A stretch of DNA of 64,000 nt from a bacterium (GCA_022072165.1 JAJVIF010000001.1:1178001-1242000); one strand, 5' to 3'. Positions 16,731 through 25,481 are shown, counted from the first letter of the stretch. The notes: a model not told the origin generated them from the sequence alone. A program made the numbers and translations.

Positions 16731-17633
16731 ATGCTTCGCCTGGCGACCGGCATACCGTTGGGCCTCCTGATGGTGCTCTTGTTTGGCTTTCCCCGGACCG
16801 GGACTCCACACCTGTTACTCATCTGCCTGCTACCTCTGAGCTGCCTGATGCTGGCGGAAGTGTTTCGCCTGCAGGGTCTGGTGACGAGCAACGGACGCCT
16901 GACTCGCGACGCGCTGGTCGGCTGCACTTTCGGGGGGCTCCTGTTGATCCTGGCGCATACCGGCCACTGGCTGCTGTTCCCGGCGTGGAGCGGACTGTTT
17001 CTGGTCGCGCTCATGCTGCCAGGACTCCGTCACTTCCCGCTCGACTCTCCTGTGTTGCGCGCCCCATCGATCATCTTCTTCTCCACGCTGTGGGTCGCGG
17101 GTGGACTGGCGGCGTGTTTCGGCCTGCGGGACCTGGGAGAAGCCTGGATGGACCTGGCCTGGCTCCCGGCCATCGCGTTCAACCCCGTCTCGCTTCTGCC
17201 GGTCTTCGGTGCCTGGTGCTACGACTCCTGCGCCCTGGGAACTGGGGCGGCGACAGGCACCCTGCCGATGGCTCCGCATATCTCGCCGAAGAAGAGCTGG
17301 GAGGGATTCGCTGGAGGACTCATGGGGGGAGCGGTCGGGATGATGGGCCTTATCTGGATCACGGAACGATTCGCCGGCAACGCCTGGGTCGTGCCGGTCG
17401 GAGCCTGGCTTGTGGCAGCCATACTGGGGGCATTCTTCGGGGCCTGCTCGCAGTGCGGCGACCTGCTGGTCTCCTGCCTGAAGCGGGAAGCCCATGTCAA
17501 AGACTCCGCGCAGCTGATCCCCAGTCAGGGGGGGCTGATGGATAAAGGCGATGGTTTCCTGCTCGTGAGCTCCTTCGCCCTCGGACTCCTCTATTGCTTC
17601 ACGCTGCTGGCGCATCCCCGGTCCCCGTTATGA
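16731..17633 (+). CDS. cdsA: Phosphatidate cytidylyltransferase, divergent signature
   Basis: A 300-residue integral membrane protein of the CdsA family, which makes CDP-diacylglycerol from phosphatidic acid and CTP. About eight helices are visible. The family core is present as APHISPKKSWEGFAGGLMGG followed by LLVSCLKREAHVKDSAQLIPSQGGLMDKGDG. In the usual signature the end reads PGHGGxxDRxD; here it is PSQGGLMDKGD, so the His and Arg are replaced while both acidic residues remain. The earlier D-T-A-Y motif is also altered (CYDSCALG). It overlaps rpe by 4 nt. I expect an active enzyme but cannot exclude a relative with a different lipid substrate. Confidence 0.85.
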   Translation: MLRLATGIPLGLLMVLLFGFPRTGTPHLLLICLLPLSCLMLAEVFRLQGLVTSNGRLTRDALVGCTFGGLLLILAHTGHWLLFPAWSGLFLVALMLPGLRHFPLDSPVLRAPSIIFFSTLWVAGGLAACFGLRDLGEAWMDLAWLPAIAFNPVSLLPVFGAWCYDSCALGTGAATGTLPMAPHISPKKSWEGFAGGLMGGAVGMMGLIWITERFAGNAWVVPVGAWLVAAILGAFFGACSQCGDLLVSCLKREAHVKDSAQLIPSQGGLMDKGDGFLLVSSFALGLLYCFTLLAHPRSPL

Positions 17634-18337
17634 TGCCGGGTATGTCCATGCTCCGACTGGCTCCGAGCTTGCTGGCTGCCGACCAGACCAATCTGCAGGC
17701 GGCAGTGGACGCCTGCGCAGCAGCAGGGATCCAGGTGCTCCATCTGGATGTCATGGATGGGCACTATGTGCCGAATCTCACCTTCGGTCCGAAAGTCGCG
17801 GTGGACCTCGCCCGGTACATCACCGCCCGCGAGTATGAAATGCACCTCGATGTGCACCTGATGGTGACTGATCCCGATCGCTTTGTCCCCGCCTTTGCGG
17901 AAGCACGTCCGGCCTGGATCACGATTCACGCGGAAGCGCCGATACATCCGTTGCGGACGCTGCAGCTCATCCGGGATCACGGGTGCGGTGCCGGGATTTC
18001 GCTGAATCCTGGGACACCGCTGTCCGCGCTTGAAGAACTCCTCGACCTCACCGATCTCATCCTGCTGATGAGTGTGAACCCTGGATTCGCTGGCCAACGC
18101 TTCATCGAGTCGAGCCTGGACAAAATCGCCCGCTGTCGCACGTTGCTGGAGCACCGTCAGTCATTGGCCATCCTCGAAGTCGATGGCGGCATCGGAGTCG
18201 CGAATCTGTCGCAGGTCGTGGCAGCAGGTGCCCGGATGCTGGTGGTCGGAAACGCCGCGTTCGATGAGCGGGAAGGTCGGACCATGGCCGGGAATCTGGC
18301 GGCGTTGCAGGCCAGCCTGAGGCAGTGTCAGATTTGA
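17630..18337 (+). CDS. rpe: Ribulose-phosphate 3-epimerase
   Basis: A 235-residue TIM-barrel enzyme of the pentose-phosphate pathway (Ru5P to Xu5P). Signatures: RLAPSLLAADQTNL, LHLDVMDGHYVPNLTFGP with the metal and catalytic His/Asp, MHLDVHLMVTDPDRF, ISLNPGTPLSALEELL, MSVNPGFAGQRFI, LEVDGGIGVANL, and the phosphate-binding MLVVGNAAF. I chose ATG 17630, which overlaps the cdsA stop (ATGA). The frame opens earlier at 17594, inside cdsA. ATGs at 17633 and 17642 are alternatives. Coupling with cdsA is likely. Confidence 0.95.
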   Translation: MMPGMSMLRLAPSLLAADQTNLQAAVDACAAAGIQVLHLDVMDGHYVPNLTFGPKVAVDLARYITAREYEMHLDVHLMVTDPDRFVPAFAEARPAWITIHAEAPIHPLRTLQLIRDHGCGAGISLNPGTPLSALEELLDLTDLILLMSVNPGFAGQRFIESSLDKIARCRTLLEHRQSLAILEVDGGIGVANLSQVVAAGARMLVVGNAAFDEREGRTMAGNLAALQASLRQCQI

Positions 18338-18421
18338 TTTTCTGGCTGAGCTGGGAATAGTTCCCGGGCTGCTTCGGTTGTACCTGACACTCTCACACCT
18401 TTGGTCTCAGGAGAGACTGTC

Positions 18422-20071
18422 ATGTACCGCTCCGCACTCTGGCTGCCAGCTCTGGCTGGCGCGCTCCTGCTGGCGAGTTGCAATCGCGACACCATCCCGT
18501 CCAGTCCATCCGCCGACTCCGCCGCATCGGCCCAGCTCGGCACCATCGCAGCTCCGGCGAACCTGGGCCTCTATCGCCTGACCGGAGACCTCGACACTCT
18601 GAGTTTTGAGTTCAGCCGAATCGACCGGTCAGTCCGGGCCCTCGGCGACAGCTTCGCTGTCGATATCACGACCCTCTCCGAGAGCACGCTGAAGTTCACG
18701 GGCATTGATCTCCCATCCCCCACAGTGCTGCGACTCTCCATGAGCTGGGAGCATCCACTTCCGTCGACCGCCACTCGGCGCGACCTGTCGGTGTTTGATT
18801 TGCGGGCGCATGTCCTGACCAGCAATGCACAAAGCACCAGCTTCGCTGGAGCGGGTGGCATCGCCGCTCCGACCGGCGCGGCTGGCGTGAACGAAGCGCT
18901 GGTACTCGCGGACATCGATTTGCAGAACGCCGATGGCTGGTCGACCTGGGGCGATGAAGTGGTGGAGCCAGTCCTCGGGGCGCTGGCGCCTTCCTGCTAT
19001 CCATTCGTGCTGATTCATCAGGATGATGCCCGGGGGCCGGTCGATCCGGTCACTCCGGCGGGCTGGAATGTGGTGCCCCAGGCACCCGGAGCGTACCCGT
19101 TTGACCTTGACCTGGGGATCCAGACCGGCACGTCGCTGGACATCATGGTGGCCCTGGATGCCAGCTATGGTGCTTCGGCCATGAAGAGCATCCCCAATCC
19201 GAATCCAGGGAGTCGCCTGAATCCGCGCTATCTCAATCCGGAGTTCAATCAGAAAGAAGCCTGGCGCGTGAGCGCTGCTGTCAGCGGTCCGGTGGAGGGG
19301 GGCAACAGTGGTGACAGCACCACCCTGACCCTCGCCGTCCTGGATCACCAGATCGGCCTTTCAGGTTCCGGGGCATTCAATGCCCTCACCGACCCCATCA
19401 CCTCCATCCGGTACGACTCGGACCTCTCCAGCGCGACCGTCGCGATTCCTGGCGCACTGACGACCGCACTGACCGTGAATCGGGGGAGCTTCACCGGTGC
19501 CGGGACCCCCAGCGACCCGCTGACTGCAGCGGTCGTGCTGACTGGCGATCAGATCACCGGAGCGCCGGACTCCTACCTGGGGGTCGTGGCGTTTGTCGAC
19601 GAAATGCGGGCGATCGCGGGAGCCACCTCTCCGCTTCCGACCCTTGGTTATGACCGGGCCAGCCAGATTCAAACCCGCTACGACTTCGCGAGCTACGCCC
19701 TCTTCGAGCTGGAAGTGGAACCCTTCGTGCCGCCCGTGGGGACCTGGACTGCGGTTCACGACATCATCATGAATGGCGACAGCGCCACTGGCGCTTCCGC
19801 TTGCATGATGTGTCACGCCAGCGGCTCAGGTGGGTTGTTCATGGACAGTAACTCTCTGGCCACTTACAACAACCTGGTCAATGTCATGTCCAGCTGCGGC
19901 AACGACTACATCGAGCCGGGCAACCCGGCCCTCTCGTTCCTCTATGAGAAAGTCTCGCAGACCACCCCCTCCTGTGGACTACGGATGCCCCAGAATGGAC
20001 CGCCTTACCTCAGTGCCGGTAAAATAGCGCTCATCCAGTCCTGGATTCTCTCCGGGGCTCCGAACAACTGA
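18422..20071 (+). CDS. Large lipoprotein with C-terminal c-type haem site
   Basis: A 549-residue lipoprotein (lipobox LLASC at residues 14-18). Residues about 30-450 are a beta-rich region without a family I recognise. It opens with LYRLTGDLDTLSFEFSRIDRSVRALGDSFAVDI and contains LRLSMSWEHPLPSTATRRDL. Similar patterns open the lipoprotein at 59250-62303. The C-terminal 100 residues hold one haem attachment motif, CMMCHASG, in a cytochrome-c-like context with MPQNGPPYLSAGKIALIQSWILSGAPNN. A Met in RMPQ is a possible axial ligand. It probably carries electrons in the envelope. The start has AGGAGAG upstream. It converges on the hexahaem cytochrome gene. Confidence 0.75.
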   Translation: MYRSALWLPALAGALLLASCNRDTIPSSPSADSAASAQLGTIAAPANLGLYRLTGDLDTLSFEFSRIDRSVRALGDSFAVDITTLSESTLKFTGIDLPSPTVLRLSMSWEHPLPSTATRRDLSVFDLRAHVLTSNAQSTSFAGAGGIAAPTGAAGVNEALVLADIDLQNADGWSTWGDEVVEPVLGALAPSCYPFVLIHQDDARGPVDPVTPAGWNVVPQAPGAYPFDLDLGIQTGTSLDIMVALDASYGASAMKSIPNPNPGSRLNPRYLNPEFNQKEAWRVSAAVSGPVEGGNSGDSTTLTLAVLDHQIGLSGSGAFNALTDPITSIRYDSDLSSATVAIPGALTTALTVNRGSFTGAGTPSDPLTAAVVLTGDQITGAPDSYLGVVAFVDEMRAIAGATSPLPTLGYDRASQIQTRYDFASYALFELEVEPFVPPVGTWTAVHDIIMNGDSATGASACMMCHASGSGGLFMDSNSLATYNNLVNVMSSCGNDYIEPGNPALSFLYEKVSQTTPSCGLRMPQNGPPYLSAGKIALIQSWILSGAPNN

Positions 20072-20108
20072 GGCGCACTACCTGCCGCACCTCTCGCAGC
20101 CACTCCCC

Positions 20109-20139
20109 CGCCCCCAGGCAGCTTCGGCTACTGGGGGCG
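20109..20139. terminator. Convergent terminator hairpin between two cytochrome genes
   Basis: CGCCCCCAG (20109-20117) pairs with CTGGGGGCG (20131-20139). Inside, AGC-TTCG-GCT makes a UUCG-type tetraloop hairpin. T-rich sequence follows on the plus strand. The right half overlaps the stop codon of the minus-strand gene, so it probably serves both directions. Confidence 0.7.
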
Positions 20140-20955
20140 TGTTGTTGTTGGAGGAAAGCGATGATGCGGATCATGGCAGGTCGCACAATTGAGCTGACCC
20201 GCGACATCAGCGGGAAAGTACTGATGCAGTGCAGTTGATGCCACACCGGGATGACAACTGGCGCAGAACTGCTCGAGTGTCGATGACGCTCCCACCAGGT
20301 CCGCATACGGAATCTGCAGCAACGTGGACTCCGGTCCGGCAAAGGGCGGCTCTGGAATGACGAGCACGGTTTCCAGCTCATCGCCCCGCATGAGGTCGCC
20401 CCGGGTCGCACCACGGAACGGCCGTAGGAGCCCGGGCACCGCGTGGTGCGGCTGATGACAGGTGACACAGGACAACCCAGCACCGGCATGGGGGCTGGTG
20501 TCCCAGACCCCGCTGGAGTCCCCGCCCTCCCACTGATGGCATTCCAGACAAATCGCATCTGCCACTTCAGCCGTTGTACGCAATGGATGCAGGATGCCGT
20601 TCTGATTGCCCCCACCGACCGTATGGGCGCTCCCGGGGCCGTGGCACACCTCGCAGGCATGGTGCTGGACTGCCGCAAGCTCGCCGAAAGTCAGCAGCGA
20701 CGCGTGGCTCGCCTGTCCCGGAGCGATTGGCAGCGCATGACACAACAGGCAGGCATCGGTCCCCAGGTAGTCCGGAGGTGGCCCCCCTTCCTGCCGGACC
20801 TGAGCGGTGAGGGCTGTCGCCGCAGGGACGCCATAAGGCGACGGATCACTGATGCCCGGGGCGGACAGGGCGATGTCCGCCAGGCCGGTACTCCCCAGCA
20901 GGACCAGCAGCAGGAATCCCTGTGTGTCAGTCAGTCGGCAACGTTGGAGGCGCAT
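20128..20955 (-). CDS. Hexahaem c-type cytochrome, NrfB/doubled-CxxCH type
   Basis: A 275-residue exported protein with six CxxCH haem motifs in order: CLLCH, CEVCH, CLECH, CVTCH, CASCH and CATCH. Spacing and His-rich surroundings (CHGPGSAH, CHQPHHAVPG, CHDPHHRFPP) fit bis-His multihaem electron carriers of the doubled-CxxCH type. The N-terminus (FLLLVLLGSTGLADIALSAPG) is a signal peptide. A periplasmic electron-transfer role is implied, perhaps with the convergent haem lipoprotein. ATG 20955 lies 7 nt after TACGCT with no ribosome site, a leaderless start. It needs a cytochrome c maturation system, which is not encoded here. Confidence 0.88.
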   Translation of the reverse strand: MRLQRCRLTDTQGFLLLVLLGSTGLADIALSAPGISDPSPYGVPAATALTAQVRQEGGPPPDYLGTDACLLCHALPIAPGQASHASLLTFGELAAVQHHACEVCHGPGSAHTVGGGNQNGILHPLRTTAEVADAICLECHQWEGGDSSGVWDTSPHAGAGLSCVTCHQPHHAVPGLLRPFRGATRGDLMRGDELETVLVIPEPPFAGPESTLLQIPYADLVGASSTLEQFCASCHPGVASTALHQYFPADVAGQLNCATCHDPHHRFPPTTTRPQ

Positions 20956-20962
20956 AGCACTC

Positions 20963-20968
20963 AGCGTA
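20963..20968 (-). promoter_or_regulatory. -10 box TACGCT, leaderless start of the hexahaem cytochrome
   Basis: TACGCT on the minus strand, then 7 nt, then ATG 20955. No Shine-Dalgarno. Confidence 0.5.
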
Positions 20969-21019
20969 CTGACTCTGAAGAATCGCTGCCAGTCGGTGAC
21001 CTAAAGGAGCGCTCGCTCG

Positions 21020-22765
21020 TCAGGTCAGACGCAGACTTTCATCAGGTTCGATGGGAGGCGCTTGTGGATCTACCCAGTCTTCACCAGCCGACCCACGACG
21101 GGGACTCAACGGTGCGACCGGCACCTCGCCCCGCAGCGCAATCGCCGCCGCCCGCAGGGTCTCCAGCGACACCTCAGCGTTGGGACTGACCACATCGCTC
21201 ATCAGCGCGGTCGGAGGCGCGACCCCCCAGCGCCACAGCTGCTCCCAGTCATCCGCCAGGAGTGGATAGGCGGGGGCATCTACTATCGCGCCGGTCGCCG
21301 GATCGATGGAGCGGGGGTCCTCGCCATACCACACCATTCTCGCGAGTCGGGGGAGCGCTTTGCGCAACCGCTCATCGCTCTGAAAGCGGCCAGATGCGGC
21401 GCGCTGCAGCCACGGATGGGCCGGATTGAGCTGATGGACCAGGTACCGCACGGACTCCCGGGGGGAGTAGTACAGGTCCCCCAATTTGCGCTCCCAGCCC
21501 TGGACCTCCGTGTCATCGTAGGCCGACAGACTCTTCGAGCGGGCGAGGAGCAGGACCAGTCGGATGCTCAGATCCCGCAGGACCGGGTCCATCTCCACCC
21601 AGTCGTCGCTGGTGATGTCCTTCACGATGTCATCGGCCCCGCTCCCCAGGACTCCATCCGTAGCCAGCGATTCCAACAGCAGCTCGAGGACCTTCTTGCG
21701 CAAAACCGGCTCACCAGTGCCCCAGGCAGTGGCAAAAAACCCGGTGTCGCCGCCTTGCGGCATCCGCTGGATCGCATCCAGGATGCTGGTCCGCAGGTCG
21801 GGATGGGAGTCCCACAAAAATTGCAGGACCAGGTCTGCGATCCCTTGCGGGACCGGCAGGTCGACACCGATGCTCCAGGCGAATTCACCTAACGCGGTGT
21901 GGCGAAAAGCCTCCCAGGCTTCTTCCTCTTGCGGCGGACCGGCTCCACGCAGCAGCGGCGTATAGATGGTCGCCCGGTAGAGATCATGGTCGTACATGAC
22001 ATCGATACCCCGGATCTGCGCCACCATCCGTCGCACAAACGGATCGTCATCAGTCTCCAGCTTCGCCAATACCGCATCGCGCTTTTCCCGGTCGAGATCT
22101 GGTCCCAGGCGGACAGTCCAGAAGGCCAGCGCTTTTGCTGCCCGCAACCGGACATACTCATTGGGGTCATCAGCGAAGCGACGAATCATCGGCCACTCGA
22201 CTCCGGTTCCCCAGCGTCCGAACGCTTCCGCCACAATAGCCCGGACTGTCCGCTCTTTGTCGGCGATGTACGGCACCAGGTCGGCCAGTTGTTCCGGACT
22301 CCCCAGACTCAGGATCGCAAACGCCGCCACTTCCCGTCGCTCCATCACCGGGTCGTCGACACGCTGGGCAGTCCACGCCAGCGCTTCTTTGCGCACTTCT
22401 GGCTCGAGGCCGGTCCAGAAAGGGGAGCCCTTCATATTCGTGATCAGCCATTGCGCGGTCGCAAGCGAAGTGTCATCAGACTTGAGCTGCGTGAGGAGCC
22501 CCTGCCCGAGACGATCCCCCAACACCGGATGCGCCATGAGCGTGTTGTAGGGGAGAGCGAGGAGGAGGGTCGCGGCTTCCTGTTGGAGGACCGTATCCGA
22601 AGCGGTCAGTCCAGCCAGCAACAGGCGACCCGCCTCAGTCTCTACACGGGCAGAACTCGCGGCAGCCTGCGAGGCGGGGGTCGGACGTCCCGGACAGCCC
22701 ACCAGTCCTGGCAACAGGCCCAGGAGGAGTCCGAACAACAGCAGCCGGGACATGCCATTCCGCAT
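21020..22765 (-). CDS. HEAT-repeat lipoprotein
   Basis: A 581-residue lipoprotein: signal MRNGMSRLLLFGLLLGLLPGLVGC with lipobox LVGC. From residue 45 it is made of helical HEAT-like repeats (EAATLLLALPYNTL, REVAAFAILSLGSPEQLADLVPYI, RTVRAIVAEAFGRWGTGVEWPMI, EYVRLRAAKALAFWTV, PFVRRMVAQIRGIDV). The second half has longer helices and a proline-rich tail. Such repeats are protein-binding scaffolds. The partner is unknown. Its ATG directly abuts the nadD stop codon, so it is the last gene of the rplU-rpmA-obg-nadD unit. An envelope lipoprotein is unexpected there. Confidence 0.75.
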   Translation of the reverse strand: MRNGMSRLLLFGLLLGLLPGLVGCPGRPTPASQAAASSARVETEAGRLLLAGLTASDTVLQQEAATLLLALPYNTLMAHPVLGDRLGQGLLTQLKSDDTSLATAQWLITNMKGSPFWTGLEPEVRKEALAWTAQRVDDPVMERREVAAFAILSLGSPEQLADLVPYIADKERTVRAIVAEAFGRWGTGVEWPMIRRFADDPNEYVRLRAAKALAFWTVRLGPDLDREKRDAVLAKLETDDDPFVRRMVAQIRGIDVMYDHDLYRATIYTPLLRGAGPPQEEEAWEAFRHTALGEFAWSIGVDLPVPQGIADLVLQFLWDSHPDLRTSILDAIQRMPQGGDTGFFATAWGTGEPVLRKKVLELLLESLATDGVLGSGADDIVKDITSDDWVEMDPVLRDLSIRLVLLLARSKSLSAYDDTEVQGWERKLGDLYYSPRESVRYLVHQLNPAHPWLQRAASGRFQSDERLRKALPRLARMVWYGEDPRSIDPATGAIVDAPAYPLLADDWEQLWRWGVAPPTALMSDVVSPNAEVSLETLRAAAIALRGEVPVAPLSPRRGSAGEDWVDPQAPPIEPDESLRLT

Positions 22766-23395
22766 CTAGTTCTCCTCCGATTCGGTCACAGTCTGGAGCG
22801 CTGCCTTCCGGATCCCGTACAGGCCATGCTGTTCAATGTACTCCACCACCTGCGGCGTCACCTGAGCGCGCCAGCGATCGGAGCCTCCGGCGATCTGTTC
22901 CCGTATCTGCCGTGAACTGATGGGCATATCGAACGCCGGGAAGCGGATGACGCCCGGGAGATGGGGGAACGGATGGGTCGGACCGGGCTCTGTCTCCTCG
23001 CGGCCAAAAACCATGAATTGCACCCACTGCGGGAACTCCTCAATGGCTTTCCATGTCCCCAGCGTGAGCCAGGTATCTTCTCCCATCATCAGAAACCATT
23101 CATGGGTCGGCCAGCGCTCACGCAACACCTGCAGGGAATCACAGGTGTAGCTCACGCCCCCCCGCTCCAGTTCCAGGGGCTCCAGTCGCATCTGCGATTC
23201 CCCTGCTATCGCCAGGGCTACCAGCGCGCGACGTTCGTCGCTGCCAGCGGTCACCTGCCCCTGTTTGTGCGGCGGAATCGCGGCAGGCATCCACCAGACT
23301 GCATCGAGGCCCCACCCCAGTGCGGTGCGGGCCATAGCAAGGTGAGCGAGATGCGGCGGGTCGAAGGAGCTGCCGAAAACTCCGATGCGACTCAT
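22766..23395 (-). CDS. nadD: Nicotinate-nucleotide adenylyltransferase
   Basis: A 209-residue NadD, which makes nicotinate adenine dinucleotide in NAD synthesis. Signatures: GVFGSSFDPPHLAHLAMA (nucleotidyltransferase GxFDPxHxGH loop, here HLAH), WWMPAAIPPHKQ (PPHK), YTCDSLQVLRERWP (TxxTL variant), FLMMGEDTWLTLGTWKAIEEF (GxDxxxxxxxW variant), and DMPISSRQIREQI (ISSTxIR variant). Several motifs deviate by one residue from the usual form but the overall line-up is clear. The start overlaps the obg stop by 4 nt. The obg-nadD order is a common bacterial arrangement. Confidence 0.92.
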   Translation of the reverse strand: MSRIGVFGSSFDPPHLAHLAMARTALGWGLDAVWWMPAAIPPHKQGQVTAGSDERRALVALAIAGESQMRLEPLELERGGVSYTCDSLQVLRERWPTHEWFLMMGEDTWLTLGTWKAIEEFPQWVQFMVFGREETEPGPTHPFPHLPGVIRFPAFDMPISSRQIREQIAGGSDRWRAQVTPQVVEYIEQHGLYGIRKAALQTVTESEEN

Positions 23396-24678
23396 GACGA
23401 CTGGCGCGGGCGACGGGGTCCCTGGACGGGGATCACCTCGCCCCCCTCAATGGTGATGTAGCCCTCAGGGTCGTCATCATCTGCATCTTCGGACCCATCT
23501 CCGGCTGCCAGATCTTCTGGCAGCTGTCCGGGAATCTGTTCCCACCAGCGCTCGGACCGGGTCGTGTGGCGAATGTTCAGATGCGCTTCTGGCAGGGTAT
23601 AGCGAATCTCCAGGTCAGCATGGGGATCGGGCTCCTGATCTTCCTGCTGCACGAGCCGCAACAGGTCCAGCACCAGTTCTTCGAGCTGGTTCCCCTCCTG
23701 CGTGGAGGTGACATAGACCGTGGTGGGACAGCCGGTCGCGGCGATGAAGGCTTCACGGAGCGCTGCCGCCTCGTCGGGCGACTGCAGGACATCTGCTTTG
23801 TTGAGGACCGTCACACGAGGCCGATCAACAAGACCTTCGCCATAGGCCTGTAGCTCGGCCAGGATGATGTCGTACTCCTCCCGCATCCGGTCCAGCGCGG
23901 CGGAATCCGCTGGCGCGCCGGCGGGGATTTCAACCAGGTGACACAGAATTTTGGTCCGGGCGATGTGCCGGAGAAACTGGAGCCCCAGGCCCTTCCCCGC
24001 ATGGGCCTCTTCGATGATTCCGGGGATGTCGGCCATGGTGAAACTGTGAAAATCGCCGACCCGCACGAGTCCGATGCTGGGACGCAAAGTCGTAAACGGG
24101 TAGTTCGCAATGCGGGGCTTGGCGTTGGAGACCCGGTTGAGGAAGGTGCTTTTTCCGGCGTTGGGGAAGCCGACCAGTCCGACATCGGCCAGGAGCCGGA
24201 GCTCCAAATGCAACATCCGGTCTTCCCCGGGCTTACCGGGAGTGGCGTGGGTCGGGACCCGATTGGTCGCCGTGGCAAAGTGCTGATTCCCCAGCCCCCC
24301 CTCGCCGCCGATCGCGATCCGGACCTTCATCCCCTTGCGGGAGAGGTCGGCCACCAGCTGGCCGGTTGCGACATCGGTCGCGATCGTCCCCGGCGGGACC
24401 AGGATCACCAGGTCCTTGCCAGCCTTGCCGGCACGGTTCTTTGACTGTCCATCGCCGCCCCGCTCCGCCTGATAAAACCGGGTCCGCTGGAAATCTTCAA
24501 GAGTCACCAGGCCGGTGGCGACTTTGAGATAGACATCGCCGCCCTTGCCGCCATCGCCACCGGCCGGGCCCCCCTTGGGGCGGTACTTTTCCCGCAGGAA
24601 GTTGACCATGCCATGCCCGCCGTCGCCGGCTTTGATCCGGATGGTGGCTTCATCGATGAAAGGGCGGGGCGATGCCAT
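23392..24678 (-). CDS. obg: Obg/CgtA ribosome-associated GTPase
   Basis: A 428-residue GTPase with a complete glycine-rich OBG domain (residues 1-160, for example GGPAGGDGGKGGDVYL and GGEGGLGNQHF). The G domain has G1 GFPNAGKS (170-177), G3 DIPG (217-220) and G4 NKAD. The 90-residue C-terminal part has an OCT-like region and a long acidic tail (DGSEDADDDDPEGY). Obg acts in 50S assembly and stress signalling. Upstream, a TACCGT box lies 9 nt before ATG 24678, so an internal start near the gene is possible besides read-through from rplU-rpmA. The stop overlaps nadD. Confidence 0.95.
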   Translation of the reverse strand: MASPRPFIDEATIRIKAGDGGHGMVNFLREKYRPKGGPAGGDGGKGGDVYLKVATGLVTLEDFQRTRFYQAERGGDGQSKNRAGKAGKDLVILVPPGTIATDVATGQLVADLSRKGMKVRIAIGGEGGLGNQHFATATNRVPTHATPGKPGEDRMLHLELRLLADVGLVGFPNAGKSTFLNRVSNAKPRIANYPFTTLRPSIGLVRVGDFHSFTMADIPGIIEEAHAGKGLGLQFLRHIARTKILCHLVEIPAGAPADSAALDRMREEYDIILAELQAYGEGLVDRPRVTVLNKADVLQSPDEAAALREAFIAATGCPTTVYVTSTQEGNQLEELVLDLLRLVQQEDQEPDPHADLEIRYTLPEAHLNIRHTTRSERWWEQIPGQLPEDLAAGDGSEDADDDDPEGYITIEGGEVIPVQGPRRPRQSS

Positions 24679-24731
24679 AGTCTCTTCACGGTATCACGGG
24701 GATCGGGGATGCGAGAGGCGGGAGAAACGAC

Positions 24732-24753
24732 GACTCCCGGCGGACCGGGAGTC
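24732..24753 (-). terminator. Hairpin between rpmA and obg
   Basis: GACTCCCGG (24732-24740) and CCGGGAGTC (24745-24753) form a perfect 9-bp stem with a 4-nt loop. On the minus strand GTCGTTTC follows, only a weak U-tract. It may attenuate ribosomal-protein transcripts before obg or act as a processing site. Confidence 0.55.
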
Positions 24754-24784
24754 AGAGCGTCAGTGTCAGCGATGCGCGGGGGCG

Positions 24785-25048
24785 TTAGGCCGCCTCGGTC
24801 ATCTCCACGGTGGCGAACTTGCCGTGCCGTCCCTTGTCAATGAAACGGACGATGCCCGGCTGGAGCGCAAAGAGGGTGTGGTCCCGTCCCAAGCCGACAT
24901 TCCGCCCCGGCTTGATGCGGGTGCCCCGTTGGCGCACGAGGATGTTGCCTGTCACGACTACAGTCCCATCGGAGGCTTTCACGCCCAGATACTTGGGCTT
25001 GGAGTCACGTCCGTTGGAACTGGAGCCTTGTCCTTTTTTATGAGCCAT
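24785..25048 (-). CDS. rpmA: 50S ribosomal protein bL27
   Basis: An 87-residue bL27, recognisable from [53 protein letters not shown] and GIVRFIDKG. The N-terminus starts directly with AHKKG, without the processed extension of Firmicutes bL27. It follows rplU by 21 nt with an AGGAGG ribosome site and is cotranscribed with it. Confidence 0.97.
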   Translation of the reverse strand: MAHKKGQGSSSNGRDSKPKYLGVKASDGTVVVTGNILVRQRGTRIKPGRNVGLGRDHTLFALQPGIVRFIDKGRHGKFATVEMTEAA

Positions 25049-25069
25049 AGCGGCCGGACCTCCTGGAAA

Positions 25070-25381
25070 CTAGGACTTAATGGATTCCACGAGCAGCCAG
25101 GTATACGGCTGGCGATGCCCGGTGATTTTGTGGACCTGCTTGCGACGCTTGTACCGGATGCTCTTGACCTTGGAATGCTTCCCATGGTCCAGCACCTTCA
25201 GGGTGACAGTCGCACCGGGTACGGTGGGCTGGCCGATGGTGGTCGAATCGCCATCCAGCACAGCCAGGACTTCCGGGGCCTGGAAGGAACTCTTGAGTTC
25301 CTGCTCCTGCAGCTCCGCAAAGAAGGTCTGGCCCTCGGCGACCAGGAGTTGTTTTCCGCCGATGCGGATCACCGCCTGCAT
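25070..25381 (-). CDS. rplU: 50S ribosomal protein bL21
   Basis: A 103-residue bL21: MQAVIRIGGKQLLVAEGQTFFAEL at the N-terminus, then ATVTLKVLDHGKHSKVKSIRYKRRKQVHKITGHRQPYTWLLVESI, the conserved rRNA-binding C-terminal half. ATG 25381 has GGGAG 10 nt upstream. The frame runs on upstream but the family start is clear. First gene of the rplU-rpmA-obg-nadD unit. Confidence 0.97.
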   Translation of the reverse strand: MQAVIRIGGKQLLVAEGQTFFAELQEQELKSSFQAPEVLAVLDGDSTTIGQPTVPGATVTLKVLDHGKHSKVKSIRYKRRKQVHKITGHRQPYTWLLVESIKS

Positions 25382-25441
25382 GGCGTGGTTCTCCCTTGGC
25401 AAGCTCTCCGGCCGGGATGCGGCAGGAGTCGTTACAACAGA

Positions 25442-25481
25442 CTGCGGCCCGGACAGGCCGCAGGGACAGAGGGGAAGTCTA
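25442..25481 (-). promoter_or_regulatory. rplU promoter -10 and leader hairpin
   Basis: On the minus strand TAGACT (25476-25481) is a likely -10, identical to that of tolC. It is followed in the leader by a perfect 8-bp hairpin, CTGCGGCC/GGCCGCAG (25442-25449 with 25456-25463). The leader of about 85 nt could hold an autoregulatory bL21 site, but I see no match to a known L21 leader beyond the hairpin. Confidence 0.4.
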
